From Hyphomonadaceae bacterium (lineage in GTDB: Bacteria; Pseudomonadota; Alphaproteobacteria; Caulobacterales; Hyphomonadaceae): DNA of 64,000 bases. Below, piece by piece: positions 47,829-56,745 of the stretch. The translations under genes and the position numbers were made by a program. The notes under the pieces were generated by a model. That model had not been told where the DNA came from. It worked only from the letters and a program-made list of their open reading frames with translations, and ran no database searches. Each line of letters starts with the position of its first letter. Position 1 is the stretch's first letter. Location of the stretch: the NCBI GenBank assembly GCA_022844475.1, contig JALHLR010000009.1:1-64000 (forward strand), given 5' to 3'.

Positions 47829-49904
47829 TCAGTCGCTCTCGGCCATCATGTCTGCGATGCGAGGCGCGAAAAGATCGCGCGCGCGGCGGACGGCGACGCC
47901 GCGTGCGCCGGCGAGGGTGGGATCTGCCATCAGGACTGACTTGGCGTCGGTGCGCGCGGTCTCGATCAGGTTGGCGTCGCGCGCGAGTTCGAGAACGCGG
48001 AAGGCCGGCAGGCCGGACTGGCGGAGGCCGAGCAGATCGCCGGGGCCGCGGAGGCGGAAGTCGGCTTCAGCGATCTCGAACCCGTCGGTGGTCCTGCGAA
48101 GGACGTCGAGGCGCTCCTTGCCGCTTTCGGTAAGTGGGGATTGGTAGAGCAGGAGGCAACTGGACGCTTTCTCGCCGCGGCCGACGCGGCCACGCAGCTG
48201 GTGAAGCTGGGCGAGGCCGAACTTCTCTGCGTGTTCGATCACCATGATGGTCGCTTCAGGGACATCGACGCCGACTTCGATGACGGTGGTGGCGACCAGG
48301 ATGGGTGCTTCGCCGGTGCGGAGTTTTTCGAGTGCTGCATCGCGATCGTGCGCTGGCATGCGGCCGTGGACGAGTTCGACAGGCGCGTTGATGTAGCCCG
48401 CAAGAACATCGCGACGCTGGATGGCGGAAGCGTCTCCTGCGTCTTCGCTGTCGACAGCGGGACAGATCCAGAAGGCGCGTTCACCGCGATCGACGGCGCG
48501 GGAGACGGCATGGATCACGTCGTCGATCCGCGTCTCTGGGACAGCCGCAGTGACGACTTCCTGTCGGTTGGCGGGCTTTTCGCCGATCACGGAGATGTCG
48601 AGATCGCCGTGGACGGCCAGCGCCATGGTGCGCGGGATCGGGGTTGCGCTCATGACCAGCATGTGGGGCGATGCGCCTTTGGCTGTGAGCTTGAGACGGT
48701 CGGCGACGCCGAAGCGATGCTGCTCGTCGATGACGACGAGCGAGAGTTCGGGCAGGTCGACGTCCGACTGGTAGAGCGCCTGCGTGCCGGAGAGGACCTG
48801 GATCTTGCCGGCGCGGACATCGTTGAGGATGGCTTCGCGCGCTGCGCCCTTGTCGCGGCCTGTAAGAGCCGCGACGCGGATGCCGACAGGGGCGAGGAAG
48901 CGGCCGATGGCTTCGGCTTGCTGGCGCGCGAGAATTTCGGTTGGCGACATGAAGGCCGTGATGCCGCCGTCGGCAGAGACCTGTGCTGCAGCGAGGGCAG
49001 CGACAAGCGTCTTGCCCGAGCCGACATCGCCCTGGATCATGCGGCGCATCGGGATGGGGCGGCCCATGTCGGCGGCAACGTCCTTGTAGGCATCCATCTG
49101 GGCGCGCGTCGGCTTGAAGGGAAGCGCGTCGACGATCTGCTTCTCGACGCCGACAGCGCGCGGGATCGGACGCGAATGGCGGCGTTCGCGGGCGAGGCGG
49201 GCCTGGCCCATCGCCATCTCACGGGCGAGGGCTTCGTCATAGGCGAGGCGCTGGCGTGCGGTTTCGAACCCGTCGGGATCGTAGACTTTTGGCTGGTGAA
49301 GCCGAAGCAGCGCTTGTTTGAAACCGGGCCAGTTGTTGCGCTTCATCAGGTGCGGATCGATCCACTCGTCGAGAGCGGGGATGCCTTCGAGCGCGGCCGA
49401 CATGAATTTGCGAATCTGCTTTGGCGTGATCGTCGCCGTCATCGGGTAGACGGGTTCGACTTCGGGGAGTTCGTCGTCCTTGTCCGGGCTGAGGACGTGA
49501 TCGGGGTGGACGATCTGGCGGCCGCCCTGGAAGTCGCCAATCTTTCCCGAGGCGATGACCGTCTTGCCGATCTCGAAGGTCTTTTCGAGCCACTGACGGT
49601 TGGCGTGGAAGTAGGTCAGCGTGATGAAGCCGGTGTCGTCGCGCAGGCGGATGCGGGCAGGGAATTTCATGCGGGCGTGATCGATCTTGTCGACCGCGCC
49701 GGTGATGGTGGCGATCTCGCCGACCTGGACTTCTTCGATGGTGGCCCGGTTGCGGCGATCGATCCAGCTGACGGGCAGGTGGAAGATCAGGTCGAGCCAT
49801 GTCTCGCCGCCGATCAGTCGGGCCAGAACGGGACGCAGTTTCGAGCCGACGCCGGGGAGGCTCGACAGGTCATTGTAGAAGGGGAAGAGGACGGGGTCGC
49901 GCAT
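47829..49904 (-). CDS. recG: ATP-dependent DNA helicase RecG
   Basis: Branch-migrates stalled forks and Holliday junctions. I start at the ATG at 49904 (MRDPVLFPFYNDLSSLPGVG), giving 691 residues, the family length; the track start adds 117 unrelated residues. The wedge OB-fold (ATITGAVDKIDHARMKFPARIRLRDDTGFITLTYF), Walker A GDVGSGKTLVA, DEQH box (VVIDEQHRFGV), motif III SATPIPRTMA and motif VI QLRGRVGRGEK are all intact. Confidence 0.96.
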   Translation of the reverse strand: MRDPVLFPFYNDLSSLPGVGSKLRPVLARLIGGETWLDLIFHLPVSWIDRRNRATIEEVQVGEIATITGAVDKIDHARMKFPARIRLRDDTGFITLTYFHANRQWLEKTFEIGKTVIASGKIGDFQGGRQIVHPDHVLSPDKDDELPEVEPVYPMTATITPKQIRKFMSAALEGIPALDEWIDPHLMKRNNWPGFKQALLRLHQPKVYDPDGFETARQRLAYDEALAREMAMGQARLARERRHSRPIPRAVGVEKQIVDALPFKPTRAQMDAYKDVAADMGRPIPMRRMIQGDVGSGKTLVAALAAAQVSADGGITAFMSPTEILARQQAEAIGRFLAPVGIRVAALTGRDKGAAREAILNDVRAGKIQVLSGTQALYQSDVDLPELSLVVIDEQHRFGVADRLKLTAKGASPHMLVMSATPIPRTMALAVHGDLDISVIGEKPANRQEVVTAAVPETRIDDVIHAVSRAVDRGERAFWICPAVDSEDAGDASAIQRRDVLAGYINAPVELVHGRMPAHDRDAALEKLRTGEAPILVATTVIEVGVDVPEATIMVIEHAEKFGLAQLHQLRGRVGRGEKASSCLLLYQSPLTESGKERLDVLRRTTDGFEIAEADFRLRGPGDLLGLRQSGLPAFRVLELARDANLIETARTDAKSVLMADPTLAGARGVAVRRARDLFAPRIADMMAESD

Positions 49905-49956
49905 CTTCAAGGATGCTAGCTGTTTTGGCGCGCGAGGGGGAGGGCGCGCGTACGTG

Positions 49957-49997
49957 ATCCCTGCTGCGGGACGGCGGGGTTTGTGTGGTTGGGGTGC
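49957..49997. repeat. 41-base dispersed repeat, copy B
   Basis: Begins ATCCCTGC and ends GTGTGGTTGGGGTGC; matches 4968-5008 with about six mismatches. It lies about 50 bases upstream of the recG start. Confidence 0.7.
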
Positions 49998-50033
49998 GCT
50001 GCTGGCTAGGCGTGCGCTGGGTTTGTCATCCCA

Positions 50034-50064
50034 CGTCCTTCGACAAGCGCAGGATGAACGGGGG
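50034..50064. repeat. copy of the widespread TTCGACAAGC-AGGATGAACGG repeat
   Basis: CGTCCTTCGACAAGCGCAGG and the following ATGAACGGGG closely match a short intergenic repeat seen across many proteobacterial genomes (usual core CCTTCGACAAGCTCAGGATGA). Only one copy is in this window. I recognise it from memory, without a search. Confidence 0.55.
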
Positions 50065-50462
50065 AGGCGCCGCGCCGACGGTGCGCGCTGCGGGCGCAGG
50101 TCAGGCGGGGGTCGTTTGCGAGCCCACGCGATGCGCCAACCGAGAGTCTCGGCACACGGCCGAGAGTGACTCCGTGAGTTCGGTGGTATTCCTTTTGGAG
50201 ATGATTGCCGGACGACGCCTGTGGCAGGTCTGCATGCATGCTTTCCATGGGCCAATCACGAGGAGTGCGGTTGAAGGCCGTCCCGGGCGTTCCACGGCGC
50301 CTTGCGCCAGGCTCACGACAAGCGTCAGCACCGCTTGCAGCAAGAGCTCTGGAGGCGGCAGGGTCACCACTGCGCATGAGGCGGTTCGTGGAGCTACCAT
50401 GTGGGGCAGCATGCGGTCGCAAACACCCCCGCCGATTTCACGCTGCTGTTTACCTCAAGTCT

Positions 50463-50513
50463 TTTGGGGAAATGTTTGAAATCGTGCGGGAAGATTTCTG
50501 ACTTTCCCCCAAA
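50463..50513. ncRNA. compound stem-loop, candidate structured RNA or attenuator element
   Basis: Outer arms TTTGGGGAAA and TTTCCCCCAAA (one extra C) enclose inner arms GAAATC and GATTTC around a nine-base loop. It is followed by a CGGCGCC/GGCGCCG hairpin (50516-50541), GCCAG/CTGGC (50546-50558) and CCGTGC/GCACGG (50596-50615). The run of nested stems in a non-coding gap suggests a structured RNA. It does not match SRP RNA, RNase P or tmRNA cores that I know. Confidence 0.35.
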
Positions 50514-50654
50514 CCCGGCGCCATTCCGGACCGCGGCGCCGCTGTGCCAGGCGCTGGCGTGCGGAGAGGTTAAGTTTGCTACGGAGGGGCCTGAACCGTG
50601 CTTTTATTTGCACGGATTGACCTTGGGGGGGGACCCGCGTAGAAGCTCGGCCCC

Positions 50655-50735
50655 ATGCAACGTTCGTTTTTCAAGCGCTATTGGAAGACCATTACCCCGA
50701 CGGGGCTGATGGCGCGCTTGGCTTTTACGAACTAG
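50655..50735 (+). CDS. possible 26-residue ORF in the asd leader
   Basis: An ATG at 50655 opens 26 codons (core FFKRYWKTITPTGLMAR) ending in TAG at 50735. It would begin only a few bases after the transcription start predicted from a TTGACC/TAGAAG promoter. The Thr-Ile-Thr-Pro-Thr stretch recalls amino-acid leader peptides, fitting asd in the aspartate pathway. Alternatively it resembles the N-terminus of a membrane histidine kinase and could be a gene remnant. No ribosome site is clear. Confidence 0.3.
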   Translation: MQRSFFKRYWKTITPTGLMARLAFTN

Positions 50736-50817
50736 CCAGAAGCCCGCCGACCAGCCCCGCCGGACAACGGATGGGGCAGAGATCGCCCCGTCTCCCGGCT
50801 CAAGAGGAGACTACCCC

Positions 50818-51867
50818 GTGACCCAGGCCAGCCAGACCGCAGAGCGTAGCTCCAGCGCGGATGTTGGTACGAAGACCGTCGCCGTGGTTGGTGCGACAGG
50901 CGCTGTTGGCGCAGAGATGCTGCGCTGCCTCGAGGAGTCGCGCTTTCCGACGGGCACGCTGAAGGCGTTCGCGTCCGAGCGTTCGGCTGGCAAGCGGTTC
51001 AAGTTCCGCGGCAAGGACGTCGAGATGCAGGTGCTGACGGAGGATGCCTTCGCCGGCTGCGATGTCGTGTTGTTTGCCTCCGAGAGCGACATCTCCAAGC
51101 AGTATGTGCCGATCGCAGCACAGGCGGGGGCTTATGCCATCGACAACTCTTCGGCGTTCCGGATGGACGCTTCGGTGCCGCTGGTAGTGCCCGAGGTGAA
51201 TGGCGAACTGATCTCGCCGGCGCAGAAGGTCTACGCCAACCCGAACTGCGTTGCGGCGATCATGGTCATGGCGCTGTGGCCGCTGCACCAGGCAGGCAGG
51301 CTGATGCGCGTGATTGCGTCGACCTACCAGTCAGCTTCGGGCGCGGGGCGGCCAGCGATGGACGAGCTGGAGGAATCGACGCGCGCATACCTGAAAGGCG
51401 AGGCATATGCGCCGAAGGTTCTGCCGCATCCATATGCCTTCAACCTGTTCAGCCATAACACTGCCATCGGCGCGGACGGCTATAACGGCGAAGAGCAGAA
51501 GGTTGTGGCCGAGCTGCGCAAGATCATGGGGCTGCCGCAGCTGCGCGTTGGAGTGACCTGCGTGCGTGTGCCCGTGCTGCGGGCGCACTCGATGGCGATC
51601 ACGGCGGAGTTTGACTCGAAGGTGTCGGTGGATGCGGCGCGGGCGCTCCTGTCCGGGGCACCGGGTGTGAAGGTTGTCGACGATCGCGAGAAGAACCACT
51701 TCCCGATGCCGATTGAATCGGGCGGGCAGAATGATGTGCTGGTGGGACGGATCCGTGAGGATATCTCGGACCCGACAGGGCATTCGCTGGCCCTGTTCAT
51801 TTCAGGCGATCAGCTGCTGAAGGGCGCGGCCCTGAACGCGGTCCAGATCGCGGAACGTCTTGCTTAG
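50818..51867 (+). CDS. asd: aspartate-semialdehyde dehydrogenase
   Basis: Reduces aspartyl phosphate to the semialdehyde for Lys, Thr, Met and diaminopimelate synthesis. The 349-residue protein has the NADP loop VVGATGAVGAEMLR, the catalytic cysteine in YANPNCVAAIM and the histidine segment VRVPVLRAHSMAITAEF. The GTG start has GGAG eight bases upstream. The first 20 residues are a short extension. It is followed after about 100 bases by class II DAHP synthase. Confidence 0.96.
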   Translation: MTQASQTAERSSSADVGTKTVAVVGATGAVGAEMLRCLEESRFPTGTLKAFASERSAGKRFKFRGKDVEMQVLTEDAFAGCDVVLFASESDISKQYVPIAAQAGAYAIDNSSAFRMDASVPLVVPEVNGELISPAQKVYANPNCVAAIMVMALWPLHQAGRLMRVIASTYQSASGAGRPAMDELEESTRAYLKGEAYAPKVLPHPYAFNLFSHNTAIGADGYNGEEQKVVAELRKIMGLPQLRVGVTCVRVPVLRAHSMAITAEFDSKVSVDAARALLSGAPGVKVVDDREKNHFPMPIESGGQNDVLVGRIREDISDPTGHSLALFISGDQLLKGAALNAVQIAERLA

Positions 51868-51965
51868 GTTCGTAGAGTAGAGCGTGTGTTATGCGTAACG
51901 ACCGGATTGATGCGGGCTTTGGCGATGTGCAGACACGCGCGGGTTCGATTGGAGCAGGCGGCGAC

Positions 51966-53348
51966 ATGAGCCCTTCGGATGGATCAAGCGTTGGGCCTGC
52001 TGGCTGGTCTCCCGATAGCTGGCGGCGGAAGCCAGCCATGCATATTCCAGCTGACTACCCGGACATGGACAAGCTGGCGGCTGTCGAGAAACAGCTGACC
52101 AGCTATCCGCCGCTGGTGTTTGCGGGCGAAGCCCGGACACTGATGGCGCGGCTGGGCGATGTTGCCGAGGGCAAGGCCTTCCTGTTGCAGGGCGGCGATT
52201 GTGCCGAGAGCTTCAAGGAGTTCCATCCGAACAATATCCGCGACACGTTCCGCCTGATCCTGCAGATGGCGGTGGTGCTGACATTCGCCGGTAAGAAATC
52301 GGTGGTGAAGGTCGGGCGGATTGCTGGGCAGTTCGCCAAGCCGCGTTCAGCGCCGACAGAGACGATCGATGGCGTGACGCTGCCGAGCTATCGCGGTGAC
52401 AATATCAACGGAATGGAATTCACGGCCGAGGCGCGGACGCCCGATCCGCAGCGCTTGCTTCAGGCCTATCTGCAATCTGCGGCCACTCTGAACCTGCTGC
52501 GCGCGTTTGCGCAGGGCGGCTACGCCAGCCTCGACAACATCCATCGCTGGATGCTGGGGTTTGTGGAAGCCTCCCCGACCGCCGACCGGTATCGCGCGAT
52601 GGCGGCGCGGATCACCGACGCGATGGAGTTCATGGAGTCGTGCGGCATCACGCCGGAGACGACGCCAGCGCTGTCGCAGACAGATTTCTACACTAGCCAC
52701 GAGGCGCTGCTGCTCGGCTACGAGCAGGCAATGACACGCGAGGATTCGACACGGCCGGGCGAGTTCTATGACACGTCGGCGCACATGATCTGGATCGGCG
52801 ACCGCACGCGGCAGCCGGATGGCGCGCATGTCGAGTTCTGTCGTGGCGTGCGCAATCCAATTGGCCTGAAGTGCGGGCCTAGCCTTCCGTCTGACGAACT
52901 GCTGCGACTGATCGACATTCTGAACCCGGACAACATTCCGGGGCGGCTGACGCTGATTGCGCGCTTCGGCTCGGACAAGGTTGCTGACGGTCTGCCCAAG
53001 CTGGTGCGCGCGGTCCAGGGCGGCGGGCGCAAGGTGGTGTGGTCGTCCGACCCCATGCACGGCAACATGGAAAAGACGGCGAGCGGTTACAAGACGCGGC
53101 CGTTCGAGCGCATCCTGAAGGAAGTGAACGACTTCATCGACGTCGTCGAAAGCGAAGGCGCGCATGCGGGCGGCATCCATCTCGAGATGACCGGGCAGGA
53201 CGTGACCGAATGCACCGGCGGCGGTCGCGAGATCACGGCGATGGAGCTGCAGGACCGCTATCACACGCATTGCGATCCGCGTCTCAACAACGAGCAGGCG
53301 CTGGAGCTGTCGTTCCAGCTGGCCGAGAAGCTGGCGGCGAAGCGGTAG
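51966..53348 (+). CDS. class II 3-deoxy-7-phosphoheptulonate (DAHP) synthase
   Basis: Joins phosphoenolpyruvate and erythrose 4-phosphate to begin the shikimate pathway. I start at the ATG at 51966, giving 460 residues with the family opening [16 protein letters not shown]; the track start adds 25. Class II (plant-like) markers include [51 protein letters not shown] and [15 protein letters not shown]. aroQ elsewhere in the window works two steps later. Confidence 0.95.
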   Translation: MSPSDGSSVGPAGWSPDSWRRKPAMHIPADYPDMDKLAAVEKQLTSYPPLVFAGEARTLMARLGDVAEGKAFLLQGGDCAESFKEFHPNNIRDTFRLILQMAVVLTFAGKKSVVKVGRIAGQFAKPRSAPTETIDGVTLPSYRGDNINGMEFTAEARTPDPQRLLQAYLQSAATLNLLRAFAQGGYASLDNIHRWMLGFVEASPTADRYRAMAARITDAMEFMESCGITPETTPALSQTDFYTSHEALLLGYEQAMTREDSTRPGEFYDTSAHMIWIGDRTRQPDGAHVEFCRGVRNPIGLKCGPSLPSDELLRLIDILNPDNIPGRLTLIARFGSDKVADGLPKLVRAVQGGGRKVVWSSDPMHGNMEKTASGYKTRPFERILKEVNDFIDVVESEGAHAGGIHLEMTGQDVTECTGGGREITAMELQDRYHTHCDPRLNNEQALELSFQLAEKLAAKR

Positions 53349-53420
53349 GGGCGCCTGGTCGTCCACGCTCGTCGCGATCATCGTTAGGCCGAGCGGTCGC
53401 CCTTTGTGAAAGGCCAGCCT

Positions 53421-53783
53421 ATGCGTTGGGTCATTGGACCGTTGTTACTTGCATTCGCCGCCTGCGAAGAGCCGCCGCCACCGCCGACTCTGGTGGAAGT
53501 GCCCGCGCAATACCTTGGTGACTGGGACGAGAACGTCGGCGCTTGCGCTCAGGGCGGGCCCAATGCGGTCACGGTGACGCCGACTGAAGTTTTGATGGAA
53601 GACACGAAGGTGGCCGTCACCGGCGTGGCGCCGGATGGAGAGACTGCTGCGCGTGTGCTCGGGCGTTTCACCGGGCCGGGACAGGAATGGGACGGGTCGA
53701 TCCGCCTGGAGATTTCTGCCGACGGACGCGAACTGAACGTTGTCAGCGGTGCGATGATCGTGCCGCGCGTTAAGTGTCCGTAG
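53421..53783 (+). CDS. small lipoprotein of unknown function
   Basis: A 120-residue protein from the ATG at 53421 (AAAGG upstream; an in-frame GTG at 53406 is the alternative). Lipobox AAC near residue 16 is followed by a proline run. The body, GDWDENVGACAQGG through a C-terminal VKCP, has two cysteines and alternating strands, like a small lipocalin-like beta domain. It opens a run of four small genes. Not a recognised family. Confidence 0.6.
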   Translation: MRWVIGPLLLAFAACEEPPPPPTLVEVPAQYLGDWDENVGACAQGGPNAVTVTPTEVLMEDTKVAVTGVAPDGETAARVLGRFTGPGQEWDGSIRLEISADGRELNVVSGAMIVPRVKCP

Positions 53784-53865
53784 GCCGTGATGTGGCGCGG
53801 TGGACTTGAGGGCCAGCCGGGCGTATGGCGGACACCGGTCAGGATGGTCTGCAGGAGCAGCGCGC

Positions 53866-54333
53866 ATGGTTCGGATTGCAATCGGGACGCTGGCGTTTGC
53901 TGTAGTCGCGGCGTGCAGCTCAGCCCCCACCGCGCAGACGTCGCAGCAGAAGATGGTCGGCAAATGGACCTGCGCGACGGACACCGACAATATCGTCATC
54001 AGCGGCGTGTTCGACTACCGCGCTGATGGGCTGGCGACGAGTTCCTCGAAAATCGAAGTGGACGCAGGCGCGGTGAAGATTTCGCTGACGTCGGACGCGG
54101 ATTCGACCTGGGGCTTCAACGCGGATGGGACGATGACCGAAAAGGTCACGGCGATGAAGCTGACGTCGGCCAAGATGGGCGGACAGGACATGGACAAGGA
54201 CATGGTCGACTCGCTGGTGCAGCCGATGATCGACGGCGTGGTGGGGGAGTCCTCGACGACGACGGTCACGTTTGGTGAGAATTCCTTCGTCTCGACCACC
54301 GAGGACGGCATCGTCACGACCTGCAAGCGCTAG
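53866..54333 (+). CDS. small lipoprotein, paralogue of the next gene
   Basis: A 155-residue lipoprotein from the ATG at 53866 (GGAG eight bases upstream); the track start adds 22 residues. Lipobox VAAC. The mature part opens with KWTCATDTDN and ends TTCKR, so two cysteines could close a disulfide; between them are FDYRADG and TWGFNADGTMTEK beta-strands. The same layout recurs in the next gene (TWVC, SYAADG, GTWNLVGDRLDE, TDCAR), so they are tandem paralogues. Function unknown. Confidence 0.65.
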   Translation: MVRIAIGTLAFAVVAACSSAPTAQTSQQKMVGKWTCATDTDNIVISGVFDYRADGLATSSSKIEVDAGAVKISLTSDADSTWGFNADGTMTEKVTAMKLTSAKMGGQDMDKDMVDSLVQPMIDGVVGESSTTTVTFGENSFVSTTEDGIVTTCKR

Positions 54334-54358
54334 GGACGATTTCAACGGGGACCAGGAA

Positions 54359-54811
54359 ATGCTGAAACTGTTCGCAACTGCGACGCTATCGTGCATGCTC
54401 GCCGGGGCGGCGTTTGCTCAGACGCCGTCGTCAGGCGCACAGCTAACCGGCGGAACCTGGGTGTGCAGCGCTGTAACTGATGGGCTGAACGTCATCTCCA
54501 AGCAGAGCTACGCGGCCGATGGAACGAGCACGATGATGCTGATGGTGTTCGGCGAGGCGGACGGTGCGAACATCAGGATTGTCGCGGAAGGCGTCGGTAC
54601 GTGGAATCTCGTCGGCGATCGTCTCGATGAGATCCTGTCGCGGATGACGGCGACCTATGCCGAGATTGGCGGCAACGGGGCATTGGAGATCGCGCAGAAC
54701 ATGCTCGACGGTTCGATGGTAAACGTCACGCTGACCAACACCGCCACTTTCGCTGGACCCACGCTGCATCTTGTCGATGTTGACAAGGTCGTGACGGACT
54801 GCGCGCGGTAG
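54359..54811 (+). CDS. small secreted protein, paralogue of the preceding lipoprotein
   Basis: A 150-residue protein from the ATG at 54359 (AGGA just upstream). Signal peptide LSCMLAGAAFAQ; here the cleavage looks like Sec type I rather than lipoprotein, so the pair differ in anchoring. It keeps the W-x-C start, the ADG turn, the GTW strand and the C-terminal TDCAR of its neighbour. Separated by 25 bases from the paralogue and four bases from the DUF2185 gene, it is probably co-transcribed with both. Confidence 0.65.
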   Translation: MLKLFATATLSCMLAGAAFAQTPSSGAQLTGGTWVCSAVTDGLNVISKQSYAADGTSTMMLMVFGEADGANIRIVAEGVGTWNLVGDRLDEILSRMTATYAEIGGNGALEIAQNMLDGSMVNVTLTNTATFAGPTLHLVDVDKVVTDCAR

Positions 54812-54815
54812 GTGT

Positions 54816-55193
54816 TTGGACAAGCCGCGCGTGGATGAGCTGATGGCCAAGAAGTTCAAGTTGAAGGCCGAGGACATCAAGCCGCTCGCCATGGGGCGCG
54901 GGGCGTGCATCGCCACCGACATGATCACGCGTCACGGCAAGCGCGTGGGCTTCATGTATCGCGAGAAACCGGAGACCGCGCAGGACAGCGGCTGGCGTTT
55001 CATGTCGGGCCTGGAGGACCAGGATTACATGGACGAGGCGGAAAACCACGGCATCTATGACGTGAACACGATTGCCAACTATGACCCTACGATAATTCCG
55101 CTGCTGGACGAGCCCCAGGGCGCGGCTTTTGAACGGGTGCCGGGCGCGGCGAGATTCCGGCCTGTTGACGACTGGGCGCCGTCGGAGGATTAA
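54816..55193 (+). CDS. DUF2185 (Imm33-like) protein
   Basis: A 125-residue soluble protein from a TTG start (AGG four bases upstream). ACIATDMITRHGKRVGFMYREKP, DSGWRFMSGLEDQDYMD and NHGIYDVNTIANYDPTIIPLLDEPQGAAFER are the hallmark blocks of DUF2185, which Pfam groups as Imm33, an immunity-protein fold. Many copies occur away from any toxin. No signal peptide, so cytosolic. Co-oriented with the small secreted genes. Confidence 0.85.
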   Translation: MDKPRVDELMAKKFKLKAEDIKPLAMGRGACIATDMITRHGKRVGFMYREKPETAQDSGWRFMSGLEDQDYMDEAENHGIYDVNTIANYDPTIIPLLDEPQGAAFERVPGAARFRPVDDWAPSED

Positions 55194-55237
55194 GCGCTCC
55201 CCGGAAACGCGAACCAGACGCGCACGGAAGATGCGCG

Positions 55238-56683
55238 ATGGAGACCCCCATGACTCTCAAGGCGTCGATGAGCGCGCGCCTGCCTGCGTGGGCGCGGCCT
55301 AGCGAAATTCTCGACCTGACACGACTGGCTGTGCCGGTGGCGCTGTCGCGCGCATCCTTCATGCTGATGGGGCTGACGGACGCCGTCGTACTGGCGCAGC
55401 ACGCGCCCGGGCAGTTGCCGCTGGTGTTGAACGGCTGGCTGCCGAGCGGCGTTACCATGGGCTTTGGCATGGGGCTCATGCTCGGCGTGTCGGTCATGTC
55501 GGCCGAGCTGAGCGGGTCGGGCAAGGCGGAGGAGACAGGCCGTATCCTGCGCAGGGGCTTGTGGGTTGGCGCGCTGTACGGCCTGGTGGCGACAGTGATT
55601 GTGCTGATCATTGCCGAGCCGCTGTTGTGGGCGCTGGGCTTTGGCGAGGACCTCGTCGCGCCGATCAAGCAGACGACGGAGATTCTCGCCTACGGAACGG
55701 TTGGGCACATGCTGGCGATGGCGTGCTCGATGTATCTGGAGGCGTTGCGGAAGCCCAACCTTGTGACTGCCGTGTCGATGACGGCGGTGTTGCTGAATCT
55801 CGTGCTCGATCTGGTGCTGGTGCCGCAGTACGGCGCGGTCGGCGTTGCGTGGGCGACGACGGGGTCGCGCTTCTTCATGATGGCGTGCTTCCTCGTGATC
55901 ATCGCGCTGATGACGCCGGCTTTCAAACCTTCGCCGAAGGGGCCTCCGGGCGAGTTCATCCGGCAGAACAAGGTCGGGATCGGCACCGGTATCGCAAACG
56001 CTGCCGAGTGGGGCGCGTTCAACCTGACCTTCGTGATCGCGACGCTTGTGTCGATCGACGCTGGCACGGTCTACGGTCTCACTGTCCAGATGATGGGCGT
56101 CATCTTCATGATCTACATGGGCATGGGCACGGCGACGAGCGTGCGCGTCGCGGAGCGCTTTGGCCGCAAGGACGGGCTGGGCGTTCGCGAGGCGTCGAGG
56201 CTTGGCGTGGTTGCGGCGATTGCGGTGGGGCTGGTGCTGGCGGTGGTCCTCGTGGCGTCCAAGGATGTGGTCGCGCACTGGCTGTTGACCGGGCCAGAGG
56301 CACAGGCAAGCGGCGGGGCGCAGTCAACAAGCCTGATGCCGACGCTTGCGCTGATGCTGGCGTTCGCGGCGGCGGTGACACTGTTCGACGGTCTGCAGGT
56401 GGTGGGCGCGATGGGCCTGCGCGCGCAGGGCGTGGTGTGGCTGCCGACGCTCATCCATGTCGGGAGCTATATCGTGGTTATGCTTCCGCTTTGCGTGTGG
56501 CTGGCTTTCGGTCCTGAGAGTGTTCCAGGCGGGCTGGGCCTTGGCGTCTGGGGGGTGTTCATCGGCATCAGTGTGGCGTCAGTGGCGGCTGGCGTCGGGC
56601 AGGTTCTGGCTCTGGAGCTGAAGAGCCGCGATGCGGAACGGCGCGCTGAGGTAGAGGGCGTCGCAGCGGTGGTGGTGCATTAG
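55238..56683 (+). CDS. MATE-family multidrug/toxin exporter
   Basis: A 481-residue inner-membrane antiporter with about 12 helices in two similar halves. MATE features include LTRLAVPVALSRASFMLMGLTDAVVLAQ in the first helix pair, MYLEALRKPNLVTAVSMTAVLLNLVLD and the GAVGVAWATTGSRF loop, with the second half opening NKVGIGTGIANAAEWGAFNLTF. It would export cationic compounds with Na+ or H+. Ends at a strong hairpin shared with the HU gene. Confidence 0.93.
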   Translation: METPMTLKASMSARLPAWARPSEILDLTRLAVPVALSRASFMLMGLTDAVVLAQHAPGQLPLVLNGWLPSGVTMGFGMGLMLGVSVMSAELSGSGKAEETGRILRRGLWVGALYGLVATVIVLIIAEPLLWALGFGEDLVAPIKQTTEILAYGTVGHMLAMACSMYLEALRKPNLVTAVSMTAVLLNLVLDLVLVPQYGAVGVAWATTGSRFFMMACFLVIIALMTPAFKPSPKGPPGEFIRQNKVGIGTGIANAAEWGAFNLTFVIATLVSIDAGTVYGLTVQMMGVIFMIYMGMGTATSVRVAERFGRKDGLGVREASRLGVVAAIAVGLVLAVVLVASKDVVAHWLLTGPEAQASGGAQSTSLMPTLALMLAFAAAVTLFDGLQVVGAMGLRAQGVVWLPTLIHVGSYIVVMLPLCVWLAFGPESVPGGLGLGVWGVFIGISVASVAAGVGQVLALELKSRDAERRAEVEGVAAVVVH

Positions 56684-56690
56684 CGCGCTG

Positions 56691-56729
56691 CCGTGCTTGC
56701 CCACGCGCTGCGCGCTGCGGCAAGCACGG
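56691..56729. terminator. bidirectional hairpin between MATE and HU genes
   Basis: CCGTGCTTGCC and GGCAAGCACGG form an 11-pair perfect stem with a 17-base loop, placed between the converging stops. T-runs are weak on both sides, but the position and stem strength support termination. Confidence 0.7.
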
Positions 56730-56745
56730 GCCTGGCGGTCCAGCG

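Larger units (their letters stand above)
49905..50817. other. 0.9-kb gene-poor, structure-rich gap between recG and asd
   Basis: No full-length gene is supported; overlapping ORFs of 60-160 codons on both strands disagree and lack motifs. It holds repeat copy B, a TTCGACAAGC-type repeat, several consecutive stem-loops from 50463 to 50615, a possible promoter (TTGACC, 17 bases, TAGAAG at 50617-50645) and a 26-residue ORF. It may encode a small RNA or a long asd leader. Confidence 0.55.

Noticed and set aside
48141-49919. 592-codon plus-strand ORF opposite recG
   Set aside because: RecG helicase motifs lie in the minus-strand frame; the ORF is an antisense shadow.
50463-50615. SRP RNA, RNase P RNA or tmRNA in the asd gap
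   Set aside because: The conserved cores (GGAAG tetraloop-bulge, GAGGAAAGTCC, tmRNA tag ending) are not present.
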